Assembly: GCA_964440915.1 (NCBI GenBank)
Contig: CAYTTV010000006.1
Coordinates: forward strand, 1 to 64,000
Direction of reading: 5' to 3'
DNA length: 64,000 bases
Source of the DNA: CAMPJM01 sp964440915
GTDB lineage: Bacteria > Bacteroidota > Bacteroidia > Cytophagales > Cyclobacteriaceae
The notes beneath the pieces are model-generated. The model did not search any database and was not told where the DNA came from. It worked only from the letters and a program-made list of their open reading frames with translations. The position numbers and the translations under genes were made by a program. This document shows, one piece after another, positions 34,917 through 43,968 of this stretch. The first letter of the stretch is position 1. Each line of letters opens with the position of its first letter.

Positions 34917-35684
34917 AGTATTGACCACACTCCAACCTGCAATTTGTGACGTTTTACTGTAGACATCTACGACCGCATGTACTTGGTCACTCTTGATTTC
35001 TATCCGGTGGTCATCACCGACAAACCCGGGAGTTGATGTCACAGACACCTTTATATTGTTAGGGCCAACTGAAGCAAGTGAAGCCGCAACCGCTACATTC
35101 ACTTTTGTGGGAAAAAGTGCAATCGCTTCTTTCGCATTTCCTTCGAATACTTTCCGCTTTTCGGTTTGCAGATCTTCATCATATACATCAGTGTTTTTAA
35201 GAGAGTTTGGCCCCTTTTCAGTATCAAAAGAAACGGTGCAATCTTCCATGAGCGAAACAGTGCGCAAAACGTCAAAGCCGCCGATTGCACCAGACACCAG
35301 GTGTACTCGGGTATTGTTTTGCCGAGCCGTTTCCTTCACTTCCTCATAAAATGCTTCATCGGCAAATGCCCCAATCGACAGGGTAAGGATAGAGGAGCCA
35401 TTTTTCAAAGCAGGCAATGCAAGGGCTTTCATTGCTGATGGCGAAGCAGATTCCACAATATAATCCGGCTTCAGCGCCAATAATGCTTCAGTGGTAGTGC
35501 ATGGTGTACATGCATAGCCAAGATCAGCATCGTTTACTTTATCGGCCAAACGTTCCGCCTTATCCTTTGTTCTTGAATAAGCCCCTACAAGGTTATAATC
35601 AGGCAACAATCCGCCTATAAGAGCATCAGCAACAATGTCTGCGAGTTTACCACAACCCACAATTGCTAAACTTTTCTTTTCCAT
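34884..35684 (-). CDS. Aspartate dehydrogenase-like protein (DUF108)
   Basis: 266 residues. N-terminal Rossmann domain (I-V-G-C-G-K-L-A near residue 8), then the DUF108 catalytic domain with the characteristic F-P-T-K-V-N-V-A-V-A-A-S-L-A segment near 190 and the later segment S-T-P-G. This family reduces iminosuccinate or oxidises aspartate with NAD(P) and takes part in NAD synthesis or amino-acid breakdown. The 33-base overlap with the convergent dehydrogenase suggests a long-standing pair. Two oxidoreductases next to a stress-type regulator is an interesting context; the true substrate is not proven. Confidence 0.82.
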   Translation of the reverse strand: MEKKSLAIVGCGKLADIVADALIGGLLPDYNLVGAYSRTKDKAERLADKVNDADLGYACTPCTTTEALLALKPDYIVESASPSAMKALALPALKNGSSILTLSIGAFADEAFYEEVKETARQNNTRVHLVSGAIGGFDVLRTVSLMEDCTVSFDTEKGPNSLKNTDVYDEDLQTEKRKVFEGNAKEAIALFPTKVNVAVAASLASVGPNNIKVSVTSTPGFVGDDHRIEIKSDQVHAVVDVYSKTSQIAGWSVVNTLRNITSPIVF

Positions 35685-35770
35685 TTTTCAATATTTACAG
35701 TTATTCTATAAGACTAAGCATACATCTTTTATAAGACACCTTTTTAATAAGAGGATACAAATTTACCGAT

Positions 35771-35856
35771 ACTTTATGGAATGGCTGATGCGTATACCGA
35801 ATGCTCGTCTGGGATCCTACCAAACTCAGGATAGCAAGAATGACGTTACCCTAAAA
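35771..35856. repeat. Possible remnant of a dispersed repeat
   Basis: This noncoding stretch is more GC-rich than its surroundings. Its reverse strand begins with GTCATTCTTG, similar to the GTCATTC words that open many bacterial intergenic repeats. It has a small hairpin, ATCCT (35814-35818) with AGGAT (35828-35832), next to GGATCC. I cannot show other copies in this window. Confidence 0.25.
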
Positions 35857-35869
35857 TTCTAAATCATTA

Positions 35870-35919
35870 CACAATAAAAAGTCCATAAGAGCAGAAGCTC
35901 CTATGGACTTTTTATTGTG
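35870..35919 (-). terminator. Long hairpin terminator
   Basis: A 23-base arm (35870-35892) pairs with 35897-35919 with a single A/C mismatch and loop AGAA. The arm has A- and T-runs at its base, so it could act in both directions. It ends 13 bases before the stop of the minus-strand gene at 35932, whose transcript it probably terminates. Confidence 0.8.
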
Positions 35920-35931
35920 ATTATAGAAGGA

Positions 35932-36729
35932 TTACTCCTTAAGCGTTACTGTTCTTTCTACGGTATTGTACGGACCATCGATTGCATTTCCATCGGCGTC
36001 TATCAATTCTAACTTAATGGTAACCTCTCCTAGTGGTAGTCCCTGAATGGCATAAGGCTGCCAATCGGTAAGCATAAATTCCTGACCATTGATAGTAGCC
36101 CTTACTTTATTGCCACTCTCAGACAATTCGGTATTTACAAGATAAAAATCCAACAAAAGATTCTTAGTATCAGCACCGGAATACTCTCCTTTTGGTCTGC
36201 TATAAAACATTAAAGGACCTGAAAGGTCGATATCTTCAGCATCTGCATTTCCTACTGTAAATTGTCTCAATACAAAGGCATCCGGATTCTTAACACTCAT
36301 ATGATATGATCTAGACAGAAAAGAAAGAGCGACATAATGTCCTTCCTCTAAGCTCATCTTGAACTCTGGCGTATATTTCGCATGGTAGGGCTGATTGTTA
36401 AAGATCAAATGAATATGTTGGCCATCAGCAGAATTTGCCAAGCTCATATCATTATTATCCGTTTGGTCGCCAAGCTTAAAATTCTTAACATTATAAGAGA
36501 ATGAGATAGAATCGGCAGAAAGCTGTGCGCCATCAGTTGGAGCATTCATGTCCAACATGGCATCATTTGACTCAGGAAAATTAGTTACTGGCGTAATTGA
36601 GATAGTAGCCTCATCAGTGCTTGACTTTTCTGTGGTTGTTGTTTGGTTTTCCTGACTGGTTTTAGTCGAATCACAACCATAAAATACAAAGGCGGCAATT
36701 GTAAAAAAACTTAAAAATAATCTTTTCAT
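35932..36729 (-). CDS. Secreted lipoprotein, unknown function
   Basis: 265 residues. Signal peptide with lipobox (V-F-Y-G-C near residue 19), then a Thr/Ser/Gln-rich linker of about 25 residues and a beta-rich body. The motif D-G-Q-H-I-H-L-I-F-N-N-Q-P-Y-H near 120 and H-Y-V-A-L-S-F-L-S-R-S-Y-H near 140 carry several histidines and resemble DUF4399-type domains; databases name similar proteins 'phosphopeptide-binding', but I cannot verify that. The C-terminal part is an Ig-like strand pattern. Single gene with its own terminator. Confidence 0.7.
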   Translation of the reverse strand: MKRLFLSFFTIAAFVFYGCDSTKTSQENQTTTTEKSSTDEATISITPVTNFPESNDAMLDMNAPTDGAQLSADSISFSYNVKNFKLGDQTDNNDMSLANSADGQHIHLIFNNQPYHAKYTPEFKMSLEEGHYVALSFLSRSYHMSVKNPDAFVLRQFTVGNADAEDIDLSGPLMFYSRPKGEYSGADTKNLLLDFYLVNTELSESGNKVRATINGQEFMLTDWQPYAIQGLPLGEVTIKLELIDADGNAIDGPYNTVERTVTLKE

Positions 36730-36818
36730 TGTTTTTATCTTTTAATTGTTCTGGTTTTGTACTTATTCTTAAATTTAGATTCAAATTAAAGCAATACCTA
36801 ATTATAGGTAACAAAAAT

Positions 36819-37790
36819 ATGGAAGAAATGTTGCCCATTGTGATCCCTTCTTTTAGCATCCATGACTTTACTTATGGCAGCCCTCAAGTGAAAAGCCGAT
36901 TTGTAGATGAGCTCGGAAAAGCTTTTCATAATATTGGTTTTGTTGCGGTGTCAAACCACGGCTTAACTCAAGAACTTTCCGAGAATCTCTATAAAGCCGT
37001 CAAATCTTTCTTTGATCTTCCAGACGACATCAAGCAAAAGTATGATATTCCGGGCTTGGCAGGTCAAAGAGGATATGTGGGCAAAGGGAAAGAACACGCC
37101 AAAGGAAGAAAAACAGGGGATTTGAAAGAGTTTTTCCATATTGGGCAAGAGGTTAATGCAAATGACCCGCTTACAAACTCCTACCCTCCAAATGTTTGGC
37201 CAGAAGAGGTTCCTGCATTAAAAACCTTTGGATTGCAAACTTTTGAAGTACTCGAAAAAACTGGTATGACGCTTCTACGCGCTATTGCACTATATTTGGG
37301 CTTGTCGGAAGATTATTTTGACAAGAAAGCAGAAAAAGGCAACAGCATCCTGCGTCCCATTCATTATTTCCCTATAGCTGATCCTGAGAGCATTCCTGCT
37401 GATGCCGTACGAGCAGCAGCACACGGCGACATTAATCTTATAACGTTGTTGATGGGTGCTAGTGCTGAAGGACTCCAGATATTGAGCAAAGATGGTCGGT
37501 GGTTATCCGTTACTGCACTACCAGATCAGTTGATCGTAAATGTAGGCGATATGCTTGCACGGCTCACAAACGATAGATTGAAGTCTACCGTGCATAGGGT
37601 GGTGAACCCTCCGCGAGAACTTATGAAACACCCAAGGTATTCTATTCCATTCTTTATGCACCCTCGGGCTGAAATGGATCTTACATCTCTTGAAAGCTGT
37701 ATAAGTGCCGAACATCCTAAACTTTATGAGGATACCACAGCAGGGGCGTTTTTGCATGAAAGGTTGCGAGAAATAGGGCTTGTGAAATGA
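36819..37790 (+). CDS. 2-oxoglutarate/Fe(II) oxygenase, isopenicillin-N-synthase-like
   Basis: 323 residues from the ATG at 36819; an upstream in-frame ATG (36729) would add 30 unusual residues overlapping the divergent gene. The double-stranded beta-helix iron site is H-G-D (His near 201, Asp near 203) and the distal His in S-T-V-H-R-V-V near 257; the 2-oxoglutarate contact is R-Y-S near 273. The N-terminal domain with V-A-V-S-N-H-G is typical of the isopenicillin-N-synthase/plant 2-OG oxygenase group. Substrate unknown; such genes are common in bacteria. Confidence 0.9.
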   Translation: MEEMLPIVIPSFSIHDFTYGSPQVKSRFVDELGKAFHNIGFVAVSNHGLTQELSENLYKAVKSFFDLPDDIKQKYDIPGLAGQRGYVGKGKEHAKGRKTGDLKEFFHIGQEVNANDPLTNSYPPNVWPEEVPALKTFGLQTFEVLEKTGMTLLRAIALYLGLSEDYFDKKAEKGNSILRPIHYFPIADPESIPADAVRAAAHGDINLITLLMGASAEGLQILSKDGRWLSVTALPDQLIVNVGDMLARLTNDRLKSTVHRVVNPPRELMKHPRYSIPFFMHPRAEMDLTSLESCISAEHPKLYEDTTAGAFLHERLREIGLVK

Positions 37791-37816
37791 TAAATTCCTG
37801 ATCTGTTGTGGGAGCA

Positions 37817-38989
37817 ATGCGTCGAATACGGTATTATATATTCCTAAAAGATGTACTGATCTTAACTTTAACAGCATTTGGTGGTGCCCAAGCCCACTTC
37901 TCTATGCTGTTGAATATTATGGTTAAAAGGCATCGGTACATTACCGAAGAAGAGCTTATTGAACTCTATGCATTGTGCCAAATTTTGCCTGGCCCAACGA
38001 CCACGCAGACGATTACCGCAATTGGCTATAAAGTAGGTGGCCCCAACCTGGCCTATTTGACACTTTTGGTTTGGATACTGCCCACCTCCACTGTGATGGT
38101 CACAGCGGCCATCGTCATCGCCAATATTCAGGAGCAGAGCATTTCAATGGCTTTTACAAAATTTATCCAGCCTATGGCGGTCGGATTTATTGCCTATGCT
38201 GCCTTTAGGATTTGTGAGAAAGTAATATATACAAAATTAAGTGTCTTAATCTTGATTTTCTCTGCAGTGATCTCCTATTTTTTCAACTCCCCATATATTT
38301 TTCCTGTTCTCTTGATTGCAGGAGGCGCACTATCGGCCATCAAGTTTAAAAAGCAGCCAATAGAGCATAAGAACAAGTTTAAAATTCAATGGGCAAACTT
38401 TGTCCTATGGGGACTAGTGTTTTTGGTAGCGGCGGCTTTAGGTGGCTTAACTCGGGAACTACCCGTAAGGCTATTTGAGAACTTTTATAGGAACGGCAGT
38501 ATGATTTTTGGCGGAGGTCAAGTTTTAATTCCATTATTTTATACAGAATTTGTAGAGTTTAAGGGATACCTGAGTTCTGAAGAGTTTCTTTCCGGCTTTG
38601 CATTGGCTCAAGCACTACCAGGCCCTACTTTTGTTTTCAGTGCCTATATAGGATCTCTGGCTATGCGCGAGTACGGTGTTTGGGGAGAAATACTTGGAGG
38701 CTTTATTGCATCGGCGGGCATCTTCTTACCCGGCACCTTTTTGATCTTTTTTATTATTAGATTCTGGGAAGACCTCAAAAAGTATCGTGTGGTTAAGGCC
38801 TCTCTCGAAGGTATCAATGCTGCTAGTGCAGGGATGGTTGTAGCAGCAGGCCTTATCCTTTTTGGACCTATTGAAACCACCTATATCAATATGACGATAG
38901 TGGCGGCCACTTTTGGTTTATTGGCATTTACAAAAGTGCCTGCCCCATTTATTATTGTACTCGGACTAGCTGCAGGATTTATTCTGTAA
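37817..38989 (+). CDS. chrA: ChrA-family chromate transporter
   Basis: 390 residues from ATG 37817 (a GTG at 37808 adds three residues). About ten hydrophobic segments in two homologous halves; each half has the family motif F-G-G ... P-G-P (T-A-F-G-G-A-Q-A-H-F with L-P-G-P-T-T-T-Q near 55, and F-G-G-G-Q-V with L-P-G-P-T near 268). The CHR family is thought to expel chromate, but many members may move other anions. It follows the oxygenase gene after 26 bases. Its 3' end overlaps the convergent S66 peptidase by 11 bases. Confidence 0.88.
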   Translation: MRRIRYYIFLKDVLILTLTAFGGAQAHFSMLLNIMVKRHRYITEEELIELYALCQILPGPTTTQTITAIGYKVGGPNLAYLTLLVWILPTSTVMVTAAIVIANIQEQSISMAFTKFIQPMAVGFIAYAAFRICEKVIYTKLSVLILIFSAVISYFFNSPYIFPVLLIAGGALSAIKFKKQPIEHKNKFKIQWANFVLWGLVFLVAAALGGLTRELPVRLFENFYRNGSMIFGGGQVLIPLFYTEFVEFKGYLSSEEFLSGFALAQALPGPTFVFSAYIGSLAMREYGVWGEILGGFIASAGIFLPGTFLIFFIIRFWEDLKKYRVVKASLEGINAASAGMVVAAGLILFGPIETTYINMTIVAATFGLLAFTKVPAPFIIVLGLAAGFIL

Positions 38990-39884
38990 ATATCAGTGTC
39001 GACCCACTGTTGTCCACATTTAGTGTCCCATTCCGCCCAAAAGGGATGGATAAGTTCCTAGGATCATGCCCCACTGGCATTCCGAAGCATACAGGATAGT
39101 CATATGAAGAAACATGCTCTTGAATGATCTCGTAGGCATTTTTGCCAAAGGGAGTGGGATTGTCATTCATATCGGACATCCCTCCGACAACCAGTCCCTT
39201 TAGGCTTTGTAGTTTTCCTGCTCGTTTTAGGTGCACCATCATCCGATCAATATGATAGAGATATTCATCAAGATCTTCTATGAACATGATCGCACCTGTA
39301 GTGTCTATGTCTGAAGCAGTGCCTATAATATTATTGATAATAGAAAGATTGCCCCCTATGACAGGCCCAGATGCAGTGCCTACCTTATTGAGAGCGTGAT
39401 GGTGTGCAGTAATTTTTATAGGTTCCCCAAAAAGCACCTTGCGGAGACTTTCTATGGACTCTTCCATTCCTGGCTTATGAAAAAGACCGGGCATAACCCC
39501 ATGGATAGACTCAATCCCAACCTGATATAATTGAAATAAAAGCACTGTTATGTCACTGAACCCTATGAGCCATTTAGGCTCCTGAAGCAATGGCGTGAAG
39601 TCGAGATCATCTATGATGCGGGTAGTGCCGTATCCTCCTCTTGCACAAGCAATCGCCTTAATTTTAGGATCATCTATCATGCTTTGCAGTGCCCGCTTGC
39701 GCACTTTGTCTTCACCTGCAAACTGACCTTGCACTTCATACAAATACTCTGACAGCACCACCTTTAGTCCCCAAGATTCCAGAATATTAACAGCAGGTGC
39801 TATTTCTTCTGGCTTAACACTCCTGGCAGTAGCAGTAATTCCTATTATATCGTCTTTTCTGAGATTGTCTGGTCTTTTGATCAT
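38979..39884 (-). CDS. LD-carboxypeptidase, peptidase S66 family
   Basis: 301 residues. Cytoplasmic serine peptidase that trims the terminal D-alanine of recycled muropeptide tetrapeptides. Nucleophile Ser in L-I-G-F-S-D-I-T near 120, Glu in M-F-I-E-D-L-D-E near 210, His in P-V-G-H-D-P near 278, the expected triad. It is a single gene, separated from the upstream OmpH operon by a clear terminator. Confidence 0.92.
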   Translation of the reverse strand: MIKRPDNLRKDDIIGITATARSVKPEEIAPAVNILESWGLKVVLSEYLYEVQGQFAGEDKVRKRALQSMIDDPKIKAIACARGGYGTTRIIDDLDFTPLLQEPKWLIGFSDITVLLFQLYQVGIESIHGVMPGLFHKPGMEESIESLRKVLFGEPIKITAHHHALNKVGTASGPVIGGNLSIINNIIGTASDIDTTGAIMFIEDLDEYLYHIDRMMVHLKRAGKLQSLKGLVVGGMSDMNDNPTPFGKNAYEIIQEHVSSYDYPVCFGMPVGHDPRNLSIPFGRNGTLNVDNSGSTLIFTE

Positions 39885-39903
39885 AGGTAATCTAAAAAAG
39901 CAA

Positions 39904-39929
39904 AAGCCTCTTCAATTCTGAAGAGGCTT
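39904..39929 (-). terminator. Intrinsic terminator of the uppS-bamA-ompH operon
   Basis: An 11-bp perfect stem, AAGCCTCTTCA with TGAAGAGGCTT, around a four-base loop. On the minus strand it is followed by TTGCTTTTTT. It lies 17 bases after the stop codon of the second OmpH gene. Confidence 0.88.
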
Positions 39930-39946
39930 CCATAATCTTTTCTGTC

Positions 39947-40486
39947 TTAGTTTCTTGCGGGTGGGGTTATTCCTAAGCTTTTCAAAACATCATCGGAGAT
40001 GTTGTGGCTTTCCTCAGCGTGAAGCAAAACGGGCATTCCACCTGCATCAGAGCTAAATATATAGGTATAACCTTTGTCTTTGGCCACCTTATCTATAGCA
40101 TTCTGAATTTTCGTGTAGACAGGCTCAAGTAGTTCAGCTTGCTTTCTCTGCAAAGAGCTGTCTGCCTCTCTTTGGAACTTCTCAATCGAAGCCTGCATGT
40201 TACGTAACTCTTCTTGTCTGTCTTCTCTTACAATTTGAGTCATGGTTTCTGCTCCCCTTTGAAAAGCCTCCATCTTTTGTTGAAATTCCTGGATCTTTGA
40301 CTGAAGCTGTGTAGTAAGTTGTCTTTCGTGATCTGTAAGGTCGGATTCGATTTGCTTGCTTTCAGGCATAAGGCTTAAAATATAGTCTACATTCGTATAA
40401 CCTATCTTTAGCTCAGAACTTTGCGCCTGGGTGATATATCCAGCCAACATAAAGACTGTAATTGCAAAAATTGTCTTAATTCTCAT
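39947..40486 (-). CDS. OmpH/Skp family periplasmic chaperone
   Basis: 179 residues with signal peptide (ends A-Q). The Skp fold starts L-K-I-G-Y-T-N-V-D-Y-I-L-S, and a long helical coiled-coil stretch (about 40-140) rich in Gln, Glu and Arg forms the tentacles that hold unfolded outer-membrane proteins. The C-terminus has I-D-K-V-A-K-D-K-G-Y-T-Y-I-F. It is last of two paralogues behind bamA. Terminator follows. Confidence 0.92.
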   Translation of the reverse strand: MRIKTIFAITVFMLAGYITQAQSSELKIGYTNVDYILSLMPESKQIESDLTDHERQLTTQLQSKIQEFQQKMEAFQRGAETMTQIVREDRQEELRNMQASIEKFQREADSSLQRKQAELLEPVYTKIQNAIDKVAKDKGYTYIFSSDAGGMPVLLHAEESHNISDDVLKSLGITPPARN

Positions 40487-40617
40487 AATGTTAATTTAAA
40501 ATTAATAATAGTATTCTAAGGGTTTTAGTATTTAGCCTACTAAGGCGTATGCAATAATAGTGCAGTATTTTCTTATTTTATATTTTTTATTGTCGCTTCT
40601 GCAAAATAGCGTTATCC

Positions 40618-41151
40618 TTATCTTATCGTGTCTACACCATCTCCTAATCCAAGCTCTTCTAATACATAATCTGTATAGTCATGGATAGGGTCAGTATAGA
40701 TCATTACTAAATCACCGGATTTGTCAAAAACAATTTGCAGGCGTTTGTCTTTTGCTATCTTCTCTACTGCATCAAAAACCTTATCCTGCACTGGCTTCAT
40801 CAATTCTTGCTTCTTCAGAAAAAACAGCCCTTCAAACCCAAAAACCCTTTTCTGATATTCCTTTACCTCCTCTTCCTTTTTTTTAATTGTTGCCAATCTC
40901 TCTTCTTTCATTTCATTCGTAAGGAGCACTTCTTCTGCTTTATACTCATTGTACATCCCTTCTATCTCCATATACATATTGTGTATCTCCTCCTGCCATC
41001 GCTTCGACACATTTTCTATCTCTACTTGGGCTTCCTTATACTCCGACATTTTGCTCAATATAAAGTTCGTATCCACATAGCCAAATTTCTGGCTATAGGC
41101 TTGATTTCCTATGAGCAAAAACAATACCATTAAAAAAACCAGTCGTTTCAT
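40618..41151 (-). CDS. OmpH/Skp family periplasmic chaperone, first copy
   Basis: 177 residues with signal peptide (A-Y-S-Q). Same layout as the copy below: K-F-G-Y-V-D-T-N-F-I-L-S start, coiled coil of about 80 residues, and I-A-K-D-K-R-L-Q-I-V-F-D near the C-terminus. Follows bamA after 44 bases. Two consecutive Skp-type genes after bamA are usual in Bacteroidota. Confidence 0.92.
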   Translation of the reverse strand: MKRLVFLMVLFLLIGNQAYSQKFGYVDTNFILSKMSEYKEAQVEIENVSKRWQEEIHNMYMEIEGMYNEYKAEEVLLTNEMKEERLATIKKKEEEVKEYQKRVFGFEGLFFLKKQELMKPVQDKVFDAVEKIAKDKRLQIVFDKSGDLVMIYTDPIHDYTDYVLEELGLGDGVDTIR

Positions 41152-41195
41152 GTTATTTAATTTACTGATTTATAACACAGCTTGTTCAGCAATTA

Positions 41196-43898
41196 TTAAC
41201 GGAACTGCTGCCCAATTGTAAAATGGAACTGTGGCCCGCTACGCTCATTAGAGAAGGGCAGCCGGTCAAATCCATAACCCCAGTCCACGCCAATCAAACC
41301 AAACGCAGGCATAAATATCCGAGCACCGAAACCAGCGGATTTATACAATTTATTCACATTGTACTCGGCATAGCTATTGGTTGTATTTCCACCTTCAGCA
41401 AAGCCTAGCACATATATGGTTGCGGATGGATTGAGAGAAACAGGATAACGCAGCTCAAACACAAACTTGTTGTATACCACCCCGCCCTGTATGTTTTGAT
41501 TATCTATCGGGACGATGGAGTTATCTTCATAACCTCGCAAACTAATAATCTCGCGCCCTATGATGAAACTGCCTTGTCCAGAAAGTCCACTTCCACCCAT
41601 CCAAAAACGTTCAAATGGCCCAACGCCTGTTTCTTTATTATAAGAGCCTATATAACCGAAATTTGCCCTTGCATTTAATACCAAGTCGCCAATTATCGTC
41701 GTGAAGTATGAAGCATCAAACATCCACTTATGATACTCCATATATTTGTAATCCTCATTATTGGAGTCAGTGAATAAAGAATAAGGAGGTGTAAGGCTAG
41801 TGCTAAGAGAAATGGAAGAACCGCTCCTTGTGTACAGCGTGTTGTCCAAGCTATTCCTTGCTATGGTATTATTCAAAGAGATACCCGTTACCGACCCTGT
41901 TCCTTCATCATTTCCGATGCCGTAGCCAATATTATATTTATACATATCATAGACCTGATATGTCAAAGAATTCGAAACGGTAAAGAAGTCATCGGGCCAT
42001 CTTACTCTTCTACCCAATCCTACCGAAAAGCTATATACCTTAATTTGAGCATCCTCTAAATCTTCAAACTGAGCAGAGTTATAATAAGGATTGTAATACG
42101 AAGAATAATAACGGCTGCTATTTACATATGGCCTATTGTTGGCATAGCTAAAACTCACTGAGAAAGCATTAGGCTTTTTCCCTCCCAACCAAGGTTCGGA
42201 AAACGAAACGGAATAATTCTGGTAAGCTTTACCATTGGCCTGCACCCTTAAGGCTAATTTTTGTCCATCTCCGACAGGCAGTGGTCGCCATTTTTCAAAA
42301 TTAGGGATGTTCCGTACTGAGAAGTTATTAAAGACAAGACCCAATGTACCTACGAAACCATAATATCCGCCCCACCCACCAGACAGCTCTATTTGGTCAC
42401 TGGGTTTTTCTACGAGTGAGTATTCAATATCTACCGTTCCGTTGGCCGGGTTAGGAACAGGATTAATACCTATTTGCTCGGGATCAAAATATCCAAGTAC
42501 GGACAATTCTCTTTGTGTTCTGATCAAGTCAGCGCGGCTAAACTTTTCACCTGGCAATGTCCTGATCTCCCTTAAAATCACATGGTCATTGGTCCTGTCG
42601 TTTCCAGTAATCAATATTTTATTGATAGTGGCTTGAGGTCCTTCATAAATCCTCATTTCAACATCGATGGAGTCACCCACTATGTTTACCTCTACTGGCT
42701 GAACATTGAAGAACAAGTATCCATTGTCCATATAGAGCGCACTCACGTCTCTACCAGTTGGATTATAATTAAGACGCTTGTTCACAAGATCCATGTCATA
42801 AACATCACCGTTCTCCACACCTAATACAGTGCTTAATTCTTCATCTGTATGCACAAAGTTTCCCGTCCAGTCGATATTCCTGAAATAGTATTTCTTTCCC
42901 TCATCAATATGGATATCTATATTGATGGTATTCCTTCCGTGGCGATAGATCGAATCAGATAATATTATGGCATCTCTATACCCTTTAGAGTTTAAGAATG
43001 CGATAACTTTTTCTTTATCTTCTTCATAATCATCTAGGATGAACTTGGAGCTATTGAAAAAATTAAGTTTTATATTATCATTTATATAATTTTTCAGTTC
43101 TTGCCATGAAGCTTCTCTACTATTCCCTAAGAATCCTCTTATTTTTTCGCTATTCAGTGTGGTAATTGTATTGAAAACATCGCGAATAATGGCAATCCGT
43201 ACATGTTCATTCGTTGACTTCATTCTCTTTCCCAACCTCCTGTCATCAAACTCCTCATTGCCAATAAAATCTATCTTATTTATTTTTACCTTTTCGCCAC
43301 GATCAACAACAATTTTCAGGTGAACACTATTCTGGACCTGTGGATCTAACTCTTGCTTTATAGAAACTTGAGTATTCAAAAAGCCTTTATCTACAAAATG
43401 CTCCTTCACGGTCAGCTCTGCATTCTTGATAAGCGCATCTGTGACTACTCTTCCTCTTATCAGCTTAATTTTATCACTTACTTCTGAAGTCGCCGACTTG
43501 TTCAGTCCTTCTATTGTAAATCTAGAGAGTCTAGGCCTTTCTGTAAGTGCAATAATCAGATACACTTTATCGTCTTCTATCTTCTCAATATCAACCCTTA
43601 TATCTCCAATAATTCCTTGTGCCCAAAGCTTCTTTATGGCACTAGATATAGCATCTCCTGGCACTTTTATCCTATCGCCAACCTTTAACCCAGATAGGGA
43701 TATCAAGGCATTATGATCCAAGAATTCAACTCCCTCTACTTTTATTTCCGCTATTTCATAGTCTGAAGGATTGGCATAATCGATTTCCTGGCTTCTTTGG
43801 TTGCCTTGAAAATACCTCCCCAAGCCTACTTGAGCATTGACGATGGGTACATCGGTTAAAACCAGCACTGCTATTAGTACAAATAATATTTTTTTCAT
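41196..43898 (-). CDS. bamA: Outer membrane assembly factor BamA
   Basis: 900 residues from ATG 43898, placing a signal peptide (M-K-K-I-L-F-V ... V-N-A-Q) at the N-terminus; an ATG at 43967, directly after the uppS stop, would add 23 residues before it. Five POTRA-type domains cover about 50-470 (each with a G-N-x/N-D-R-T or related turn, such as I-T-G-N-D-R-T), then a 16-strand barrel with the lid-lock segment L-R-G-Y-E-D-N-S near 810 and a C-terminal aromatic residue. BamA inserts barrel proteins into the outer membrane. Confidence 0.95.
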   Translation of the reverse strand: MKKILFVLIAVLVLTDVPIVNAQVGLGRYFQGNQRSQEIDYANPSDYEIAEIKVEGVEFLDHNALISLSGLKVGDRIKVPGDAISSAIKKLWAQGIIGDIRVDIEKIEDDKVYLIIALTERPRLSRFTIEGLNKSATSEVSDKIKLIRGRVVTDALIKNAELTVKEHFVDKGFLNTQVSIKQELDPQVQNSVHLKIVVDRGEKVKINKIDFIGNEEFDDRRLGKRMKSTNEHVRIAIIRDVFNTITTLNSEKIRGFLGNSREASWQELKNYINDNIKLNFFNSSKFILDDYEEDKEKVIAFLNSKGYRDAIILSDSIYRHGRNTINIDIHIDEGKKYYFRNIDWTGNFVHTDEELSTVLGVENGDVYDMDLVNKRLNYNPTGRDVSALYMDNGYLFFNVQPVEVNIVGDSIDVEMRIYEGPQATINKILITGNDRTNDHVILREIRTLPGEKFSRADLIRTQRELSVLGYFDPEQIGINPVPNPANGTVDIEYSLVEKPSDQIELSGGWGGYYGFVGTLGLVFNNFSVRNIPNFEKWRPLPVGDGQKLALRVQANGKAYQNYSVSFSEPWLGGKKPNAFSVSFSYANNRPYVNSSRYYSSYYNPYYNSAQFEDLEDAQIKVYSFSVGLGRRVRWPDDFFTVSNSLTYQVYDMYKYNIGYGIGNDEGTGSVTGISLNNTIARNSLDNTLYTRSGSSISLSTSLTPPYSLFTDSNNEDYKYMEYHKWMFDASYFTTIIGDLVLNARANFGYIGSYNKETGVGPFERFWMGGSGLSGQGSFIIGREIISLRGYEDNSIVPIDNQNIQGGVVYNKFVFELRYPVSLNPSATIYVLGFAEGGNTTNSYAEYNVNKLYKSAGFGARIFMPAFGLIGVDWGYGFDRLPFSNERSGPQFHFTIGQQFR

Positions 43899-43968
43899 TG
43901 ACAGATCAAAGATTGCTCTCTTTATGTATGATTGTTGTGAATTGACGGGGTTGTATGTTAAGTTCATG

